Assembly (NCBI GenBank): GCA_905221605.1
Contig: CAJNDS010002359.1
Location: 119,501-183,500 of the forward strand
Origin: Symbiodinium natans
Lineage: Eukaryota > Sar > Dinophyceae > Suessiales > Symbiodiniaceae
Direction: 5' to 3'
DNA length: 64,000 nt
Numbering within the stretch: the first letter of the stretch is position 1; every line of letters begins with the position of its first letter. This document shows positions 23,201-35,781 of the stretch, one piece after another. The position numbers and the translations under genes are program-made. Under the pieces are notes generated by a model that searched no databases, was not told the DNA's origin, and was given only the letters and a program-made list of their open reading frames with translations.

Positions 23201-26200
23201 CCCGAGTCAGGCTGCCAAGCTTCATCATACTGTCACATGCCACATGAGCAAAGTGTGCAACACACAAACCAGCACCCTTTATCATCCTGATACCTCATTG
23301 CTGAGATAGTGCTGCAAGCGAGGTGGCACAAAACTAGGACAGTCGCGAGGATCACAGCCCGAATATGCCAGATACATCAACAACAATCCATCAACAACCA
23401 TCACACAATCAACAACCAACCAACAACCAACAACCAACCACCAACAACCAACAACCAACAACCCACAACCCACAACCCACAACCCACAACCCACAACCCA
23501 CAACCCACAACCCACAACCCACAACCAACAACCAGCAACCAGCAACCAACAACCAACAACCAACAACCAACAACCAACAACCAACAACCGACCACCAACA
23601 ACCAACAACCAATAACCAAGAACCAACAACCACCAACAACCAAGAACCAACAACCACCAACCACCAACAACTACCAACAACCACCAACAACTAGACCCAC
23701 GGCCACAACCACAAGCACAACCAGCACACGAACGTGAACACTTTGAAAGATGTGTCCTGGCGTCGAGAATCTAAATGGATTCTTGGACAATCAGCTTGCT
23801 TCTGGGATGCTCTATTCTGTGCAAGCGGCCAGCTTCTTCCAATCCTCGGACAGCAACTGGAGGTCGACAACCTCCGAATCCAAACCGCCTCAGGGGTCCC
23901 CAAATGCCGAACGCAAAAGAACGCGTCATGCAAACCGTCGCGACAGGGTGTCAGCAGTTTCAGGACAAACGAATCAAAACATGCAGATGTATAGGCTGCT
24001 GTATCTGGCAAGCTGGAGCTTTGAGAAGCCGGCACGAAACGACATGTTCCCCCAACATGTAATGGCGTTACTAGCTGCATCAAGCAGATGTCTCGAGAAC
24101 TTTCCAACACGAAACTGAGCTCATGCAGAGAGGAACTCTTGGAACAAGATTGACACATATTAACACGCGTGAAAACTGTGATGTCGTCGATGGTGCTGCT
24201 GCTCCAACGCACCGGCTGAAACATGCTCTCACATGCCATGTCACCTGTGTCAGCTAAACATTTCCCTCGTGAACGCTGACATTTCAGAGGAAGTCGTTGG
24301 TTTACAATGCGCGCACGAAACATTGAAACCGAAACAGGGAACTTCCCAAGCTTGATCTAAAAAGTAAATCAGGAAGTCTACATCAATCTACATAGTCTAA
24401 ATACCGTTACAGTAGTAGTACCATGAAACATGAACATGCATCAACGCAGGGAGCTTGGCGGCATCACCACTTCAGGCTACATCGGATCTGACGCGACGAC
24501 ACCGCATATTTCAGGTGGGCTGCCAAACCTTTCCTTCAGGACCACATCACTGCATTTCATGCACTACAAGCCCTGAAGAGGAGTATAGTTAGAATGTTGA
24601 GAATGCTGCGCGACTCAGCAAGTCGCCGGCACGACTCTGAAACTGGACTCGAATCAGGAAACCAGGATTCAGGAAACTACGGTGATTCGGGAAACTGCAG
24701 TTCAAAAACTCGGCGATTCAGGAAACTACCCTATTCAGGAAGCTGGCTTCGCGCGATTCAGGAAATCACGCGATTCAGGAACCCGGCTTCATGTGATTCA
24801 GGCAAACGGTTTCGTTTCCGAATCCGCATTTTCCCGTTTCCCGAATCACGTCGCCAGTTTCTGAACCCGGGTTCTGGTTTCTCGAATCCGCGTTTCTAGC
24901 TCCCATTAGCTCCCCGAACCCATCTTCCAGTTTCGGATGCCGGTTTTCCAGTTTCCGAATCCACGTTTTCAGTTTCCAAATCCGCTGTTGACCGAATGTT
25001 GAAGCTCAGCAGCCCTAGTCCTAATACGAAGCTAACACTGATACTGATACCAATACTAGTACTTGCATTGGGCAGAGACCCTAAAACGCATGGCAAAATA
25101 AAGAACATCAAAAGTACCGTAGCACTGAAACGCGAATCTATGAAATAGTGTACAGGTCGGGGGGATCTTCACGCGACCCCTGGTACCCCTTCCCATGCGA
25201 AACGCACCACTTTTCGTGCGAAAAGACACCGACTCCCGAAAGGTGAATGTAGGAATTGAAAAAACATTCTGGAAAGCATCTATATGCATCTGTAACCATT
25301 ATTCGAACAGAACTCTGAAAACAATGCCCCACAAAACGGATTGTCTCCCAGAAGTGGCAGCAGAGACATGAGTTACCGAAAGATTGACCTTTAGAACTTG
25401 CCTCATCAGACTCCCAATATTCTACACAGGCAAGTGCAACAATTCACATGCACTCAGCATGTGGCGGGAGCATTTCATTCCAAGCTCTTTCAAGTCAAAG
25501 ATACGGAGCTCCTGAAGAGAGCGTCTGAAGGCATACCAGCACATGATGGATAATTATGGCAGAAATAGCGCTCCGGGGCATAGATGCCCGTGGATAAGAC
25601 GTAGTCACCATCCGGGCTGACCTTTACTCGAGAAGAAGCCACGTTGAACTCGAAATCCTTGCTCATGAAGGCGGGCAGAGACAACTCATGCAATCGGAGC
25701 TTGCTGCTTGCGATGCCGATTTAGTGTTGAAGTCGAATCTCGAAGCCGAAAGCTATTTCCCATAATCCGCCGAGGCCTTGGGCCGTAGGTGTATGGGGAG
25801 CACAAAGCAGGCACCTCTAATCCCCTTTCCAATGCTGCCTGGCTGAAATGGGTACCCTCCCTAGCCAACATGTGTGCGGAAGGCGAACGTGCATCAGGAC
25901 CAAGGGCCAGTTTGGGCTGGGCCACAGGCCCCACCCCCCCGACTCCCCCACCCCCCCACCCCCCCCCCACCCCCACCCCCCCCCACCCCCCAACCCGCCC
26001 AGAGCTTCAGCGTGTCGTTGCGGACTCCACATGCTCGGGGGGCTGCGCTGGGCCAGGCCGAGGCGGGTTGCGTAGCGTTAAAATTACAAGTGCAAGCAGG
26101 GTCCTGGATCAGGTCAATGCGCTTTCGAAAATCCTGCGAGTCATCTTGGTGTCAATCAACTGCCCAGATCTGCAATTGAGAAGTGAAGCACAGTGCAAGG

Positions 26201-26590
26201 GAGAAGACATCCTCATTGTGTCTCAGTGACCTCAAGCACAAGCGTGTTAGACAGCCGAAGCTGAGACAATCAAAACTACACTAATTCTGACATGCTGTTG
26301 AACTGAAGGCACCCAAGCCGATCCAGTTATCCCATAAGGCTGAGCGGCTGCTTCTTCTTTCTGGATTCTGAGAGCCATTGCGGCAAGGACTTGCCAGCGG
26401 ACAGGTTGTACACCTTCAGCCGAGCACACGCGTGGATTTCGCTGAGTCTTCCACAGCAGGTGCAAACAAATAGCAAGCTTGCACTGAAACACGACCATCG
26501 CTAAGAAGCCCCCTATGAAATGTGACATTTTTCTCTCGCGCCAAGCTGGTTCTCTTACAACAAAAATGTTGACATGGCTTGCCGCGAGCT
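17440..26590 (-). CDS. NOL10: NOL10 / ENP2, nucleolar WD40 protein, at least 23 exons
   Basis: NOL10 (yeast Enp2) is a nucleolar component of the SSU processome, needed for early pre-rRNA cleavage and 40S formation. Reading minus-strand exons in phase recovers the family colinearly, mostly without gaps. In order: KSLPQWLSE and RKRIDLIQ; the first blade (VKVSPDGDYVLSTG); the propeller; LFFIPSVGLAP and RWCSFLDNITE; the VTKDQLEQLGATEL linker; YLQPYMHGFFM; DPFAFEEYRKQK; and the NUC153 motif (ALFADPDFTIED). Exon groups are given in separate entries. Introns are mostly GC-AG. No exon is broken, so the gene looks functional. The initiator exon and the basic tail are not certain; an ATG at 27,354-27,356 (MADASCAGKRTRG) is one possible start. 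Confidence 0.93.
18770..18856. repeat. (TATACA/TATATA)n microsatellite
   Basis: About 85 bp of alternating purine-pyrimidine AT-rich repeat inside a NOL10 intron. Confidence 0.9.
19081..19140. repeat. CCCTAAA-like telomeric tract
   Basis: About 60 bp of degenerate CCCTAAA-type units, in the opposite orientation to the tract at 3.1 kb, inside a NOL10 intron. Confidence 0.7.
20418..24138 (-). CDS. NOL10: NOL10 WD40 propeller exons
   Basis: Exons about 24,101-24,138 (HELSFVLE), 23,817-23,888 (LDSEVVDLQLLSEDWKKLA), 22,363-22,436 (RSVTYDSESCTLFVGGSSQ), 22,239-22,306 (IDLEAGTFLTPIEA), 22,057-22,153 (GDGAVVESWDLRD), 21,553-21,609 (VTRCAYSGNGMFFAAGTSE), 21,073-21,131 (GLVRVYDLRSSRPLAERDH), 20,826-20,919 (YAITSLCFH, LLIASSDKKSIK), 20,580-20,628 (IWGATTGSMKASVESQ) and 20,418-20,484 (VVNDVSFYPNSGLMFVAND). 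WD-type dipeptides (WD, YD, IW) end blades as expected. A piece at about 22,935-22,975 (AQLHFQLHT) may supply the missing segment between 23,817 and 22,436. Borders keep phase, for example AT|GC...CAG|G rebuilding Met in DHMNDY. Confidence 0.92.
23395..23700. repeat. CAACCAACAAC / CCCACAA minisatellite
   Basis: About 300 bp of AC-only repeat on the plus strand. A 7-bp phase (CCCACAA, about nine copies, 23,460-23,525) lies within CAACCAA units. It lies in the NOL10 intron downstream of the 23,817-23,888 exon. The long open frames through it, on both strands, are repeat translations. Confidence 0.95.
24640..24990. repeat. Imperfect inverted repeat of GATTC(A/G)GGAAACT units
   Basis: The left half carries several GATTCAGGAAACT-like units. 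The right half (from about 24,808) carries the complement, AGTTTCCGAATC. The block could fold into a long imperfect hairpin. It lies in a NOL10 intron. Confidence 0.7.
25571..26590 (-). CDS. NOL10: NOL10 N-terminal exons
   Basis: About 26,551-26,590 holds a probable short exon (SHVNIF). Exon 26,351-26,414 encodes VYNLSAGKSLPQWLSESRKK, equivalent to the KIYSLS...GKSLPEWLSDRKK segment of animal NOL10. Exon about 26,104-26,145 encodes DSQDFRKRIDLIQ. Exon 25,571-25,657 encodes DFEFNVASSRVKVSPDGDYV and ends STGIYAPE before a GC donor. The join between the last two uses a GA donor with AGGA at both borders. All joins keep phase. The intron at 25.66-26.10 kb contains the poly-C tract. Confidence 0.85.
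25931..25999. repeat. Poly-C rich tract
   Basis: Runs of C broken by single A residues, in a NOL10 intron. G-quadruplex potential exists on the minus (transcribed RNA) strand. Confidence 0.9.
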
Positions 26591-26892
26591 GACTCACAAA
26601 GCAAATGACTGACCAAAAGAAGAAGAGGACAAGAAAAGAAGAGGATAAAAGACAAGATAATCAGGAATGAAATGGACAGTTTTTCCACCTTGTGCCAGAG
26701 AACTGGAATGGCATGCGCAAAACTTTGTGAGAGATGATTCAACAGGAGTTATGGGTCCTGCCCCTCACCACGCCAGACACAAGGAATGGCGCAGCGGAAC
26801 GCACCGCATGTCGTCGTCGACAACGGCCCCCTCCCTACCGCGGTGGTCTGCTTTTGAAAAGGACTTGTTACATAGCACCCTGCACAGGTGTG

Positions 26893-26931
26893 TACACACA
26901 CACACACTCGCGCGCGCGCGCGCGCGGACGG
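26893..26931. repeat. (CA)n(CG)n dinucleotide repeat
   Basis: (AC)n passes directly into (GC)n, a classic Z-DNA-prone tract, just upstream of NOL10. Confidence 0.95.
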
Positions 26932-26999
26932 GAAAAGTGACTCCGTTGATTTTCTTGGTCTCCCTCATAGATTTGCCAACAAAAATGCCTTTCAGATAG

Positions 27000-28100
27000 C
27001 CTCCGTGAGATGACGCACCTGCAAAGGGCCTGAAATCCCTATAGAGCCCTATTATGCCCAAGACACAACAAATATACGGAGCGTCATGCGGGGTACGATG
27101 GTTGCAAGTCAGGCAACCTGCATGGACAAAGTACATAGGAACCGACAAATCGATATGAGCCGAGAAACCGGTGTGAGCCGATAAGCCGATATTTTATCAG
27201 ACGATATAGCTGATAAATCGATATGCCCATGGGCCCAAGAGGCCATAAGAGGACCCGGAAGAACAAAAAATCCTAAACACCCAAAACAGCCCAAACCCAA
27301 ACAACCCAAGACTGTGGAGCCCCGGGTTCTTTTCCCAGCGCAGCTCGCATCCGCCATTGTTTCGACCCACCTCTTTCACCTTGATTCAGTTTCTGACGCT
27401 TTGGAGGAAAAGTCAAAAACAAGCTTGGGTTGAACATGGCCAAGTAAGTCGGAATGGCAGAAACCCAACCACAGGCATCCTTGCAAAATTGAATATAGCT
27501 TCCGGAACCCTTGAGGAGCTTGCGGTGCCTGTTGAAAACCGTTCACCGCGAAATGTTGAAGGTAAACGGGCCCCAACACACAGTGGTTGCTGCGCAAACC
27601 ACATGAAACTTTCGTGGGAGGCTGGGCCAAGACTGGTGCTGTTGGAAAGAGCCTTTTAGTGTTCAAGAACCAGGGATTGCCCATACTTTTCAGAGCCTGT
27701 TGGGGGTCTTGGGAAGGCGGTTCGTTTTGAAGATTATCTGTATGATTCTGTGTAAGTGCAAACCAGACTGAGCCGCAGAAGTTGACGATCACAAGCGAGG
27801 GGTGTTCTGCATGTTGGTAGTGTTGGCTCTGTCCTGTTGCTGTGTTGGTAGCGCACAACGTGCTTAGGACAGCACTCATGCATCACAACATTCAGGACAA
27901 AGGCGCGCAATGACACCGGAATGTTGCTTCAATAGCATAAGCAAGCCTAGGAGGCCCAAAAGGCTCAGCTGGGCAACTGTAAGTGTTCGCAAAGGTCATG
28001 AACTGTGCGTGTTTTGCCTCTCAAGTTTTGACGTACGAGTACTAAAGCCCCAAACTTCGCTGCATTTGTTCAAAAATTCTGCTGTTTCAATGGAAAAAGT
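27000..28100. other. Stretch with no assignable exon
   Basis: Upstream of NOL10. I see only weak open frames. It includes the possible NOL10 start at 27,354-27,356 and runs of a GATA-type motif (CGATAT) at 27,150-27,220. Confidence 0.4.
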
Positions 28101-28199
28101 AGCTTAGAACCAGCATGAAAAACAGCCGCAAGCGTTCCCTTCCCAACAGTGTAACCTTAAATCCTTGCACAGGGCGGGGATGTTCGTAGTGGTAAGGTT

Positions 28200-28395
28200 A
28201 AACTGTTGTATTGTTTTGTTGTGCGGTTGGTTTGTGGGGTTGTGTGGTTGTGTGGTTGTGTGGTTGTGTTGTTGTGTTGTTGTGCTGGTGTGTTGTTGTG
28301 TTGCTGTGTTGGCGTGCTCTGCTGTTGTCTTGTTGTGTTGTTGCGTTGTTCCGTTGTTGTGTTGTTGTGTTGTTGTGTTGCTGTGTTCCTTTGTT
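28200..28395. repeat. GTTGTGTTG minisatellite
   Basis: About 190 bp of GTTGTGTTG-type repeats. The plus-strand frame through it continues for 110 codons of ordinary-looking sequence (28,540-28,875, e.g. SLDVIELSDLACQRGPMD). That part could be a small plus-strand gene or chance; I leave it unassigned. Confidence 0.85.
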
Positions 28396-28999
28396 GTTTG
28401 CCTCCTTCTCAAGTTCACTGTCAGAGACAGCTCACCTATGGTTTGCAGGATTGGCTGCTGCTGTTGTTGCTGCGTAGCAAATATCCTGTGCACGGACGCC
28501 GTTCTCAGCTCACCTTGCCCACTGGCACTCTTACTTGCCGACATACTGACTAGGGTTGATCATTCACCCGAAGGCTGTAGCGTCCCAATCTTAAACTCTG
28601 CGCGTCATCGAAGCCTTGATGTCATTGAACTCAGTGACCTCGCATGCCAAAGGGGTCCAATGGATTCACACATTGAACTCAGCAGCTTAGCTAGCAGCCT
28701 GCATTCCGGCCCATCAATGCTGGACATGAGACAGTGGGAAAAGTCAAGTGGGGACTACCCGGAGAAAAGAAGCATCCAAGTAAACCCTGCATACACTGCA
28801 AACTGTGTGCAAAGCACTTTCTTTGCAACATTGCAAAAACTGGATAGATTAGGGAGTACTAGGGAGTATTTGTGATAAAGGACCATGGCGGAGGAGGTTG
28901 TGTACTGTCGGGCTTGGAAACTCTAACTGCTGGAGCCAGAAGCAGCAACGGCACAGAAGAGCACACGCGCCACTAAATTCTCGCGAGCCTCTTTTCAGC

Positions 29000-31250
29000 A
29001 GCACTTTTGAACTTGTGAGAGCTGGCCGGGCTTTGAGTAGCGCTTTAGAGATTCTGAGATTGAAGTATTTGTCAAGCTATGTGCACCGCCTGCGAAGTTG
29101 ATAATAGGCTGGGTAGGTGTGAGCTCAATCGGGTTGTGGCCCAGGCTTAACCCTACAGGTCACGATGCTGCGGAGTCACTGTGCCACATGCAAGCCTGCA
29201 GCGCAGCAAGTTGAACAATGCACACAAGGCAATTCAGATTTGATCAACAGCCAGCATCCACGTGCGCATGGACAACATCAGTCTTGTATCCAATCTACTA
29301 CAGAACATGCAGAGCTCAGAAAAAAAGACACACAACAAAACGGAGAGCGCTGAACACCACACATATCAACACTCCCAATACGATTCCCCCACTTACAGTA
29401 AACATCATCACGCTCAACTTCTAAGCATCCACCTGAAAACCTGAGGGCTCAAGGTGTGATGTTCCTGAATGTCCTAGAGGGGAAGTTCTTACAGATCATG
29501 TCTTCGGATGGCTTGCCATGTCAGCCAGCTGGCTGTTGCTCAAAGGAACTTTTAACGCGCTGGGTAGCCCGCTCGCCCGCGCATGTATCGTGACTGTTAC
29601 GCAGGAGTCGAGCCAGTGCCACCAAGTGCCTGCAACAGATCCAACAACCAGGCACGGCACAGAAAAGGTTCTCAGTTTGGGACATGAAGCAGTGGTGCCT
29701 TTGCCCACGAATAAGGTGTGTGTCCAGGTGGACACTCCGAGCCCTTGGCCGCCCAGATCGTTGCGAAGCCCTGCTGCGGTCACACGCTCATAAGTGGCGA
29801 AGACTTTAAGAAAGAATCACTCGACACTTTCTGACAGATGCAAGGCAAGCTAGTGGAAGCGCCTCCTTCATTCCCTCAGCCTGGTGGTGCCAGGAATATG
29901 GTGTATGGCCAGGTGGAGCAGCGCTGCCTTTGCCCAGAACTAAAGGAATATTGCCTCACTGCTTCTCATTGCTTGAAAGCGAATGGAAGCAAATCGCACC
30001 GCGTGCCTGTTGGAGCCCAGACTCCGGCAAAGCCTCTGGGGACTGCTAGTGTGTCATAGTGTGTCAGTGTCAGCAAGGTTCTCCAAGAACCGGCGACATG
30101 GAGAACACGACGCAGCCTTGCGGTCTTTGAGAGGATGTCCCATTCAGCGGCGCCGCTGAAGCTTCCTGCCCCAAACAAGTCTATCGGTGTGTCAGGGCGC
30201 GGGGATCGGAATATTGCTGTTGGCTGTGTTACTGCTTCTCGGCCTTCGTGATACCGGCTTTGCTTCCCTTCGATGGTGATGCGCTGAGCGTCGTTTCAGG
30301 ACGGATGGCGTAGGCCTCATCTACATGATATCGAGGTACACAAGCACAAAGGCCCCAAAAAGGGCAGACCAGGAATCCCCGCCAACATGTGCCATCGATA
30401 CTCCTGGTTCTCTGTCGACTTGTGCAATGCCGCAAGGCCACCTGCAGGTATGCAGCGCAGCCGCAAGGGGATCTCGCCGAGCCATAGAGGCAACGCAGCC
30501 CCACGGCATCTCGGGGAACGTCTGGCAAGCCTTCTCCCCAGCTCCACGAGGCATACGGTTAACTCCCACTTCTGGGATGTTCTGGGATGTTCTGGGAATT
30601 CCACTCGTTTGCGGTTTACGACTCATTACAGTTGGACGGCCAGGCGTTGGCCGGCCAATCGAACATGGAACAGCTTAAGCCACTCCCTGTGGAAGATAAC
30701 GCTTAGTCTTACTACGATCGAATCATAGCCTGGCCTTGTCAACAGGAATGAAAAACAACAGAGTGTGAGGTTCACATCTCCATGTAAAAGATCTGCTGAG
30801 TAAGCTGGGAACAGCATGTCCAGCCTCCAGATGTTGCCGAGTCCGCCTGCCACGTGACTCTGAACTTCTGACTCGATGCTAAGTCTGACATACACACAGC
30901 ACACAATACTGTATGTTGATACAAGCGAAGTCCGTCCTTGCGCTTCTTGCCGGACTCTTTGCCCGCTGCCTCCTGCAAAGCACGGACCCCTTACAAACGT
31001 CAGTCGAATGCTCGAAGCAGGCGAGCATCATGAGCATCAGCAGATTCTACACAGCTCCTAGCAAGTCCTTCAGACATCTAAGGCTAAGAGAAGGCCGTTT
31101 GGCTCACCTGGGATTGAGTGGATTTCCCTTTTTGCGCTGCTATCAACACTTTCAGGAAACCCATGCTCTAATGTTGGTTTGGTCTCAGAGCAGGCATCGG
31201 CAGATATCGGCCGTCCTTCGGCGCCACATACCTGAGGCAAGGAATATTGA
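29000..31250. other. Stretch with no assignable gene
   Basis: Open frames on both strands at 29,496-29,793 compete and none matches a known family. A 10-bp repeat (TGTTCTGGGA, three copies) sits at 30,571-30,600. Nothing else stands out. Confidence 0.4.
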
Positions 31251-31309
31251 CACGGGTCACGCCACCGACACAACAAATCAGGCAAAACAAGCCAAAGTGC
31301 TTTGGCAGA

Positions 31310-34300
31310 ATTGCAGAAGTTCTTGCTGTTGCGGCCAGGGATTTTATCGCTTCCCTGTAGTCACCATCAACCTGCCGAGAAAATTGATCCCTCACGAGCT
31401 CAAGCTGAGAAAAGCTCGCCTCCGACGCAGCCGTCGCAACCTCGACCGGAAAGGCTTGTCCCAGGGCACGGCGCAGTGTTACCTTCTCAAGCATCTCATG
31501 CAAGAGAGACCTTGCACGTAGTACGTAGGGTGTTGCTTTTCAGTGCAGCCCAGGTACCTGCTTTGTAACACTTGCATCGAAGGGAATCTTCACCCCACTG
31601 GAGGGCGCCTGCTCTGAAATGCAGCACATTTGTTTGATGCGCTGGCTGTGCGCGGGCTGTGCGCTGGCTGTGCGGGCGCGTCGGGCGCGGCTCTTCGGCC
31701 TTGGGTTGACTAGCAGCCATGGAAGCCTCCCAGGACTGGTACCTGACGAAGCAGCTTGCTTTGTCAGAGCACTTAGACTCGAAGGACGAGTCGGATGTGC
31801 ACTTGTCCAAATGCTCCAGAACGTGTGACCTCACAACCTCAACAGGGCTTGGGATTGAGTTTGGCAAGCTTCTCTGCTCACGAACTAATGCGGGTAAGAA
31901 AACAAAAGGCTCAGATGGCTACGCCGCTACGTGGGAGATGGCATCAAAGGAATGCTCCGATGCTCTGAGAAGCAGACGAAATCTGCAATGGGGCTGTCAC
32001 CGACGCTGGCCAGAACTTGGCAGGCTCCAACTGAGGTTGAGTCTCTTGAAGTTCAGCTCAGACGGTAGACCACCGTAGCACTGACCGCTTATTTGTCTGG
32101 CTTCTGCATAGCCGGCATAGCCATTGCCATGGCCGCTTGAGACAGAATCTGGGCGTCGAGCGAGCGACTCGCTCATTCACCTCATTCTGCTCAAGCTAAT
32201 GCGAGAATGCGAGAATGCGAGAATGCGAAAAGACACAAAAGGAGACCAAAAAAAGGATTGTGACGTTCAACTCTGGCTTCAGATCAGGAGCTACTGCCGA
32301 AGGCAGAGCTGGAACATCCTGTCGCTCAGCTCTAGTCCGCACAACACTAAGTCATTAAGGCCTCCTCTTGTGGTGATCCTTTGGGTAGTGGCTGCTGCCG
32401 ACGGAATGCCACAGGACCCAGTCGAGCCGAAGTGCCTGGTCAATTGCAGGAGCAAACGACATCATCTCAAGCAGCCGGCGACAGCCCGGCAATGCCGAAT
32501 AGCAGCACCATGAATACGGGCCTCTGGCAGCCCGTCTTTGCAAGCTTCAAGCACGGCGGCATAGCTTGCAGCGCCTCGTGGCTTGCATCGACCCATGCCC
32601 TTTCAAAGAGTATACTGAATCCAGCAGCGTACAGCACAACAAAGCTGCTGGAGCGACGCTGCCATTGTTGCCAAGATTTGCCAAGGCTGGCACCGGCTTT
32701 CGGAAGCTTTGTTTCCCACTGCTTCGCTTTGGAGCGTATTCGCTGGAGCTTGTCCTGCAAAACCTGCAGACGAAACCGGAAAACGTGGCCAACTGCAGCA
32801 TCCCTAAACCGGACAATGCCATAATCAAAATCTGCGAAACACGGATTCGCGAATCTGGAACATGCAGATTTATGAGATTTGGGAAACGGGGTGAAGCAAA
32901 GTAAGAAAAATGCAGACTTCGGAGAATCGACAACGCGGTGCAGATTCTTCGAAACTGCAACTCTGAGGAACTGAAGGGCTTTATCGAATCCTCATTGTTT
33001 AAGTTTATGCGCTGGTTGTGAATTCGGGGAAGAAGAAAGCAGGCTATTTCGCGCATACAAAAAACTCAATGAGCATAGCTGGAGCCTTCGAAAAGAGGTC
33101 CACAAGCTGCGGGCCACACCTGAGCTGTGGTGGATCCACGTTTAGACATCGCGCAAGCACATATCAGACATAACATGTACATGTTCTTTCATGATATGCT
33201 CCATCAGACATGCTGCTGAGCAGAGATCTCCTGGACCCCACTGTCAGGACCTGCAGGACAAGAAAAAAACAAAAACATTACAAAACACAACCGGCAAACG
33301 AACCAGTGCATTTCCATTCAAACGCCTCCCGAAGCAGCTGGTGAGCGTACAAGCACACAAAGTTGGTGTCTGCTTAACCATTTTCACGGTTTTGCTATGC
33401 GTCCGACATCAAAACAATCCTTCTCAAACTCCCTCAAACATCTGAGGGCTCGACTGTCAAGCGCCTTCCTTGGTGCACAGCCATGCTTTTTTCGAATACA
33501 GTCGAGCATTGTTCAGATTGAACATGTAGCAGCAGGCAGGGCACGTCTGCAATCCGACGGCAAACTGGACAGGGTTTGAGCAGGGATTGTGTGCTTCATT
33601 CCAAAGCAGCGAGTCAGGCTACCAAACAACACTTTGCTTACACGACGCGCCAGAATACAACCAGTATCAGAAGCGCAAGGTCAGCAGTCGACGGGCTGTG
33701 AAGCGATGACAGGAGAAGGCCCTAGACAAAGTCTGTTGCTTCGGGCAGGTCTCGCAAAGTCCTTCCGAAGCTCAGCATCACCAAGCAGGCCCAAATCTTC
33801 TCGGCCCTGCACCTTACGCCATTTCACTACGAATGTTGCTCATCAATTGGTCGAATGGCCAGCCTTCTGCAAAGCAGCCGCGAGCTTTGTTGGTGGACAC
33901 GGGACCTTGCAGAGAGCGGCATGGAATGTCACTGTCCCAAACGCCATGCAAAAATCGTGCTGAGGCTGGGACTTGCCCCTCAAGCAGCTGTGCGGATGCA
34001 GACAAGACATCCTTCATTCATGGAAGTAGGACGATAAATGCAGCGCCACTTAAGCCACCGATGCAGAAGCCTTTGCCACAGCGGACAGCCATACGAGCCT
34101 CGGCTGAAAACCAGAAAAATCATGCAAGTTCGTGACGGTTGTTGATTGGCGGCGTTTGCCGGGAGGATGCCGTCATGATGGTTCGAATGTTCTCTGTGAT
34201 TTCTTTTCGCGCCTGCAAGACCTGCCACGAACAAGATTACCTCAGGCACGGCAGCAGCGCAGCTGTGAAAACCACCGGTGGCCCCCGGCCGCCCTTCAAG

Positions 34301-35480
34301 CTGCCGTGAAAGCGTGGACACGTGGGGACAAACCCTTCCAATGGCTTCGATCAACGAAATAAAATCCCTCCCGGTCAAGCACCGCATGTTCGTAATTGGC
34401 AAGGTTAGTGAAGCAATGATGCCTGCAAGGCTCCAACTCCTCTTTAAGTTTCAAAAGAAGCAGGTGGAAACACGACTGGCTCATAAAGCTTCCAGCGACC
34501 TTGGGTCGTAATTTATGGGTGGCATAGCTTTGGATTGCATGTGTCAAGTTCAGCATATCCTGAATGCCTGCACTAACCCACAGAATCTTCAGGATTCAGA
34601 ATGTGCGTGGCTGGATGGCCGCATCGCTGCAACCGAGGGGAAGAGCTGGAGACTTGTGAGCTGAAGTTTACAACAGACCGCGTGGAGCTCTGGTGCACCT
34701 GGAGGCACACCAGCCACCACGACCAAGGATGTCTAAGGGACCCTGGCCGCACCTTAGCTGACCAGCGCAAGTCGCCGCCAGTTCAGTTCGCAGCGTGCCA
34801 CCGCGGTGAGCTCCGAGAACTCGGGGAGAGTTCGGCGAGTTCGGGGCGAATGGAGGGGGCGAGCCGGAGGCCGGAGGGCTCTCGCCTTCGCAGCTCCCAG
34901 CACTCGAGGTCAGCTGCTGGCAACGCCACGAACCCTTGCGCCACCAGGCGACAGGGAGGAAGACCTCCCACTTGAACAACAAACCTGAGGCATTGGGCGC
35001 CTCAAGCGAAAACATGCTCAGCTTTGATGCCAGGTTTACTACCGCACGCAGAGCAAAACTCCAGCTGCTACGCTGTGTGGAATCAATTTGTGAAAAGCTC
35101 AACGACCAGCTGACAATGAAAAGAACATAAAACATGGGTGCATCTGGGCAAAGGCCTCTAGGAAACAAAGCTGTTTGCAAGAACGTGTCTAGCTGTCTAG
35201 CTGTCATTTCCGTGCTGTCCAAGACAGCCTGAAAGGCCGAACGAAGCTGTCAAAGCCAGCGAGATCAGGGAGCACAATACGCGAAGGGTCGGACCCTGCT
35301 GGCGCCCCCTTCGCGGCCGACAAAGACAGGGGGGAAAAGACAGGAAAATGAGACCAAAATCCACGCACCTCGCGATGTAGACTTCCAGTCCCAAAATGAA
35401 TGCACAACTGCGTTCCTTCGGGCCCTAATTCGCAACCGGTTTCACTGCTACGTGGCGATGGTACGCGGCTCAGCCAAAAG
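31310..35480 (-). CDS. Candidate exons of an unidentified minus-strand gene
   Basis: Several minus-strand stretches look coding: about 35,360-35,440 (ELGPEGTQLCIHFGTGSLHR), 35,000-35,110 (SFALRAVVNLASKLSMFSLE), 34,280-34,380 (DFISLIEAIGRVCPHVSTLS), 33,930-34,017 (KDVLSASAQLLEGQVPASAR), 31,740-31,850 (SHVLEHLDKCTSDSSFESK) and 31,310-31,505 (LEKVTLRRALGQAF and VRDQFSRQVDGDYREAIKS; about 65 codons, the strongest). Borders show AG acceptors. I do not recognise a family, and they may belong to more than one gene. Confidence 0.4.
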
Positions 35481-35781
35481 AATCGCGGCAGAAAGACTAT
35501 GAACAAAACCCAGCCCTGCCTGGCCTTGGCGAACTATGCCGCCCTAAGTTTGGAACCCTTTCTTGAACGCCTGCAGTTGTGTATCACCTTGCTTTGGGCG
35601 TCTGCTCTTCTATTGGTGGTTGCTCCTCTCTATGCCTTGCGTCGCAATCTGCCATCAACAGCTGTGAGTACTGTTGTGAAAGCTACCTGCTGTGCTCCAG
35701 TTTGTGGAGAATTCCAGAAGTCTTTAGGCTAAAGAAGCCGCTTGGGAGGTCAGCACTTCCAAAACGTGAAACCTCGAAGAT

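Noticed and set aside
23282-23737. Long frames rich in Gln/Thr/Pro (plus) or Val/Gly/Leu/Trp (minus)
   Set aside because: Translations of the CAACCAA/CCCACAA minisatellite in a NOL10 intron.
28165-28875. 236-codon plus-strand frame as a gene
   Set aside because: The first half is minisatellite; the second half has no recognisable domain and would be the only plus-strand gene.
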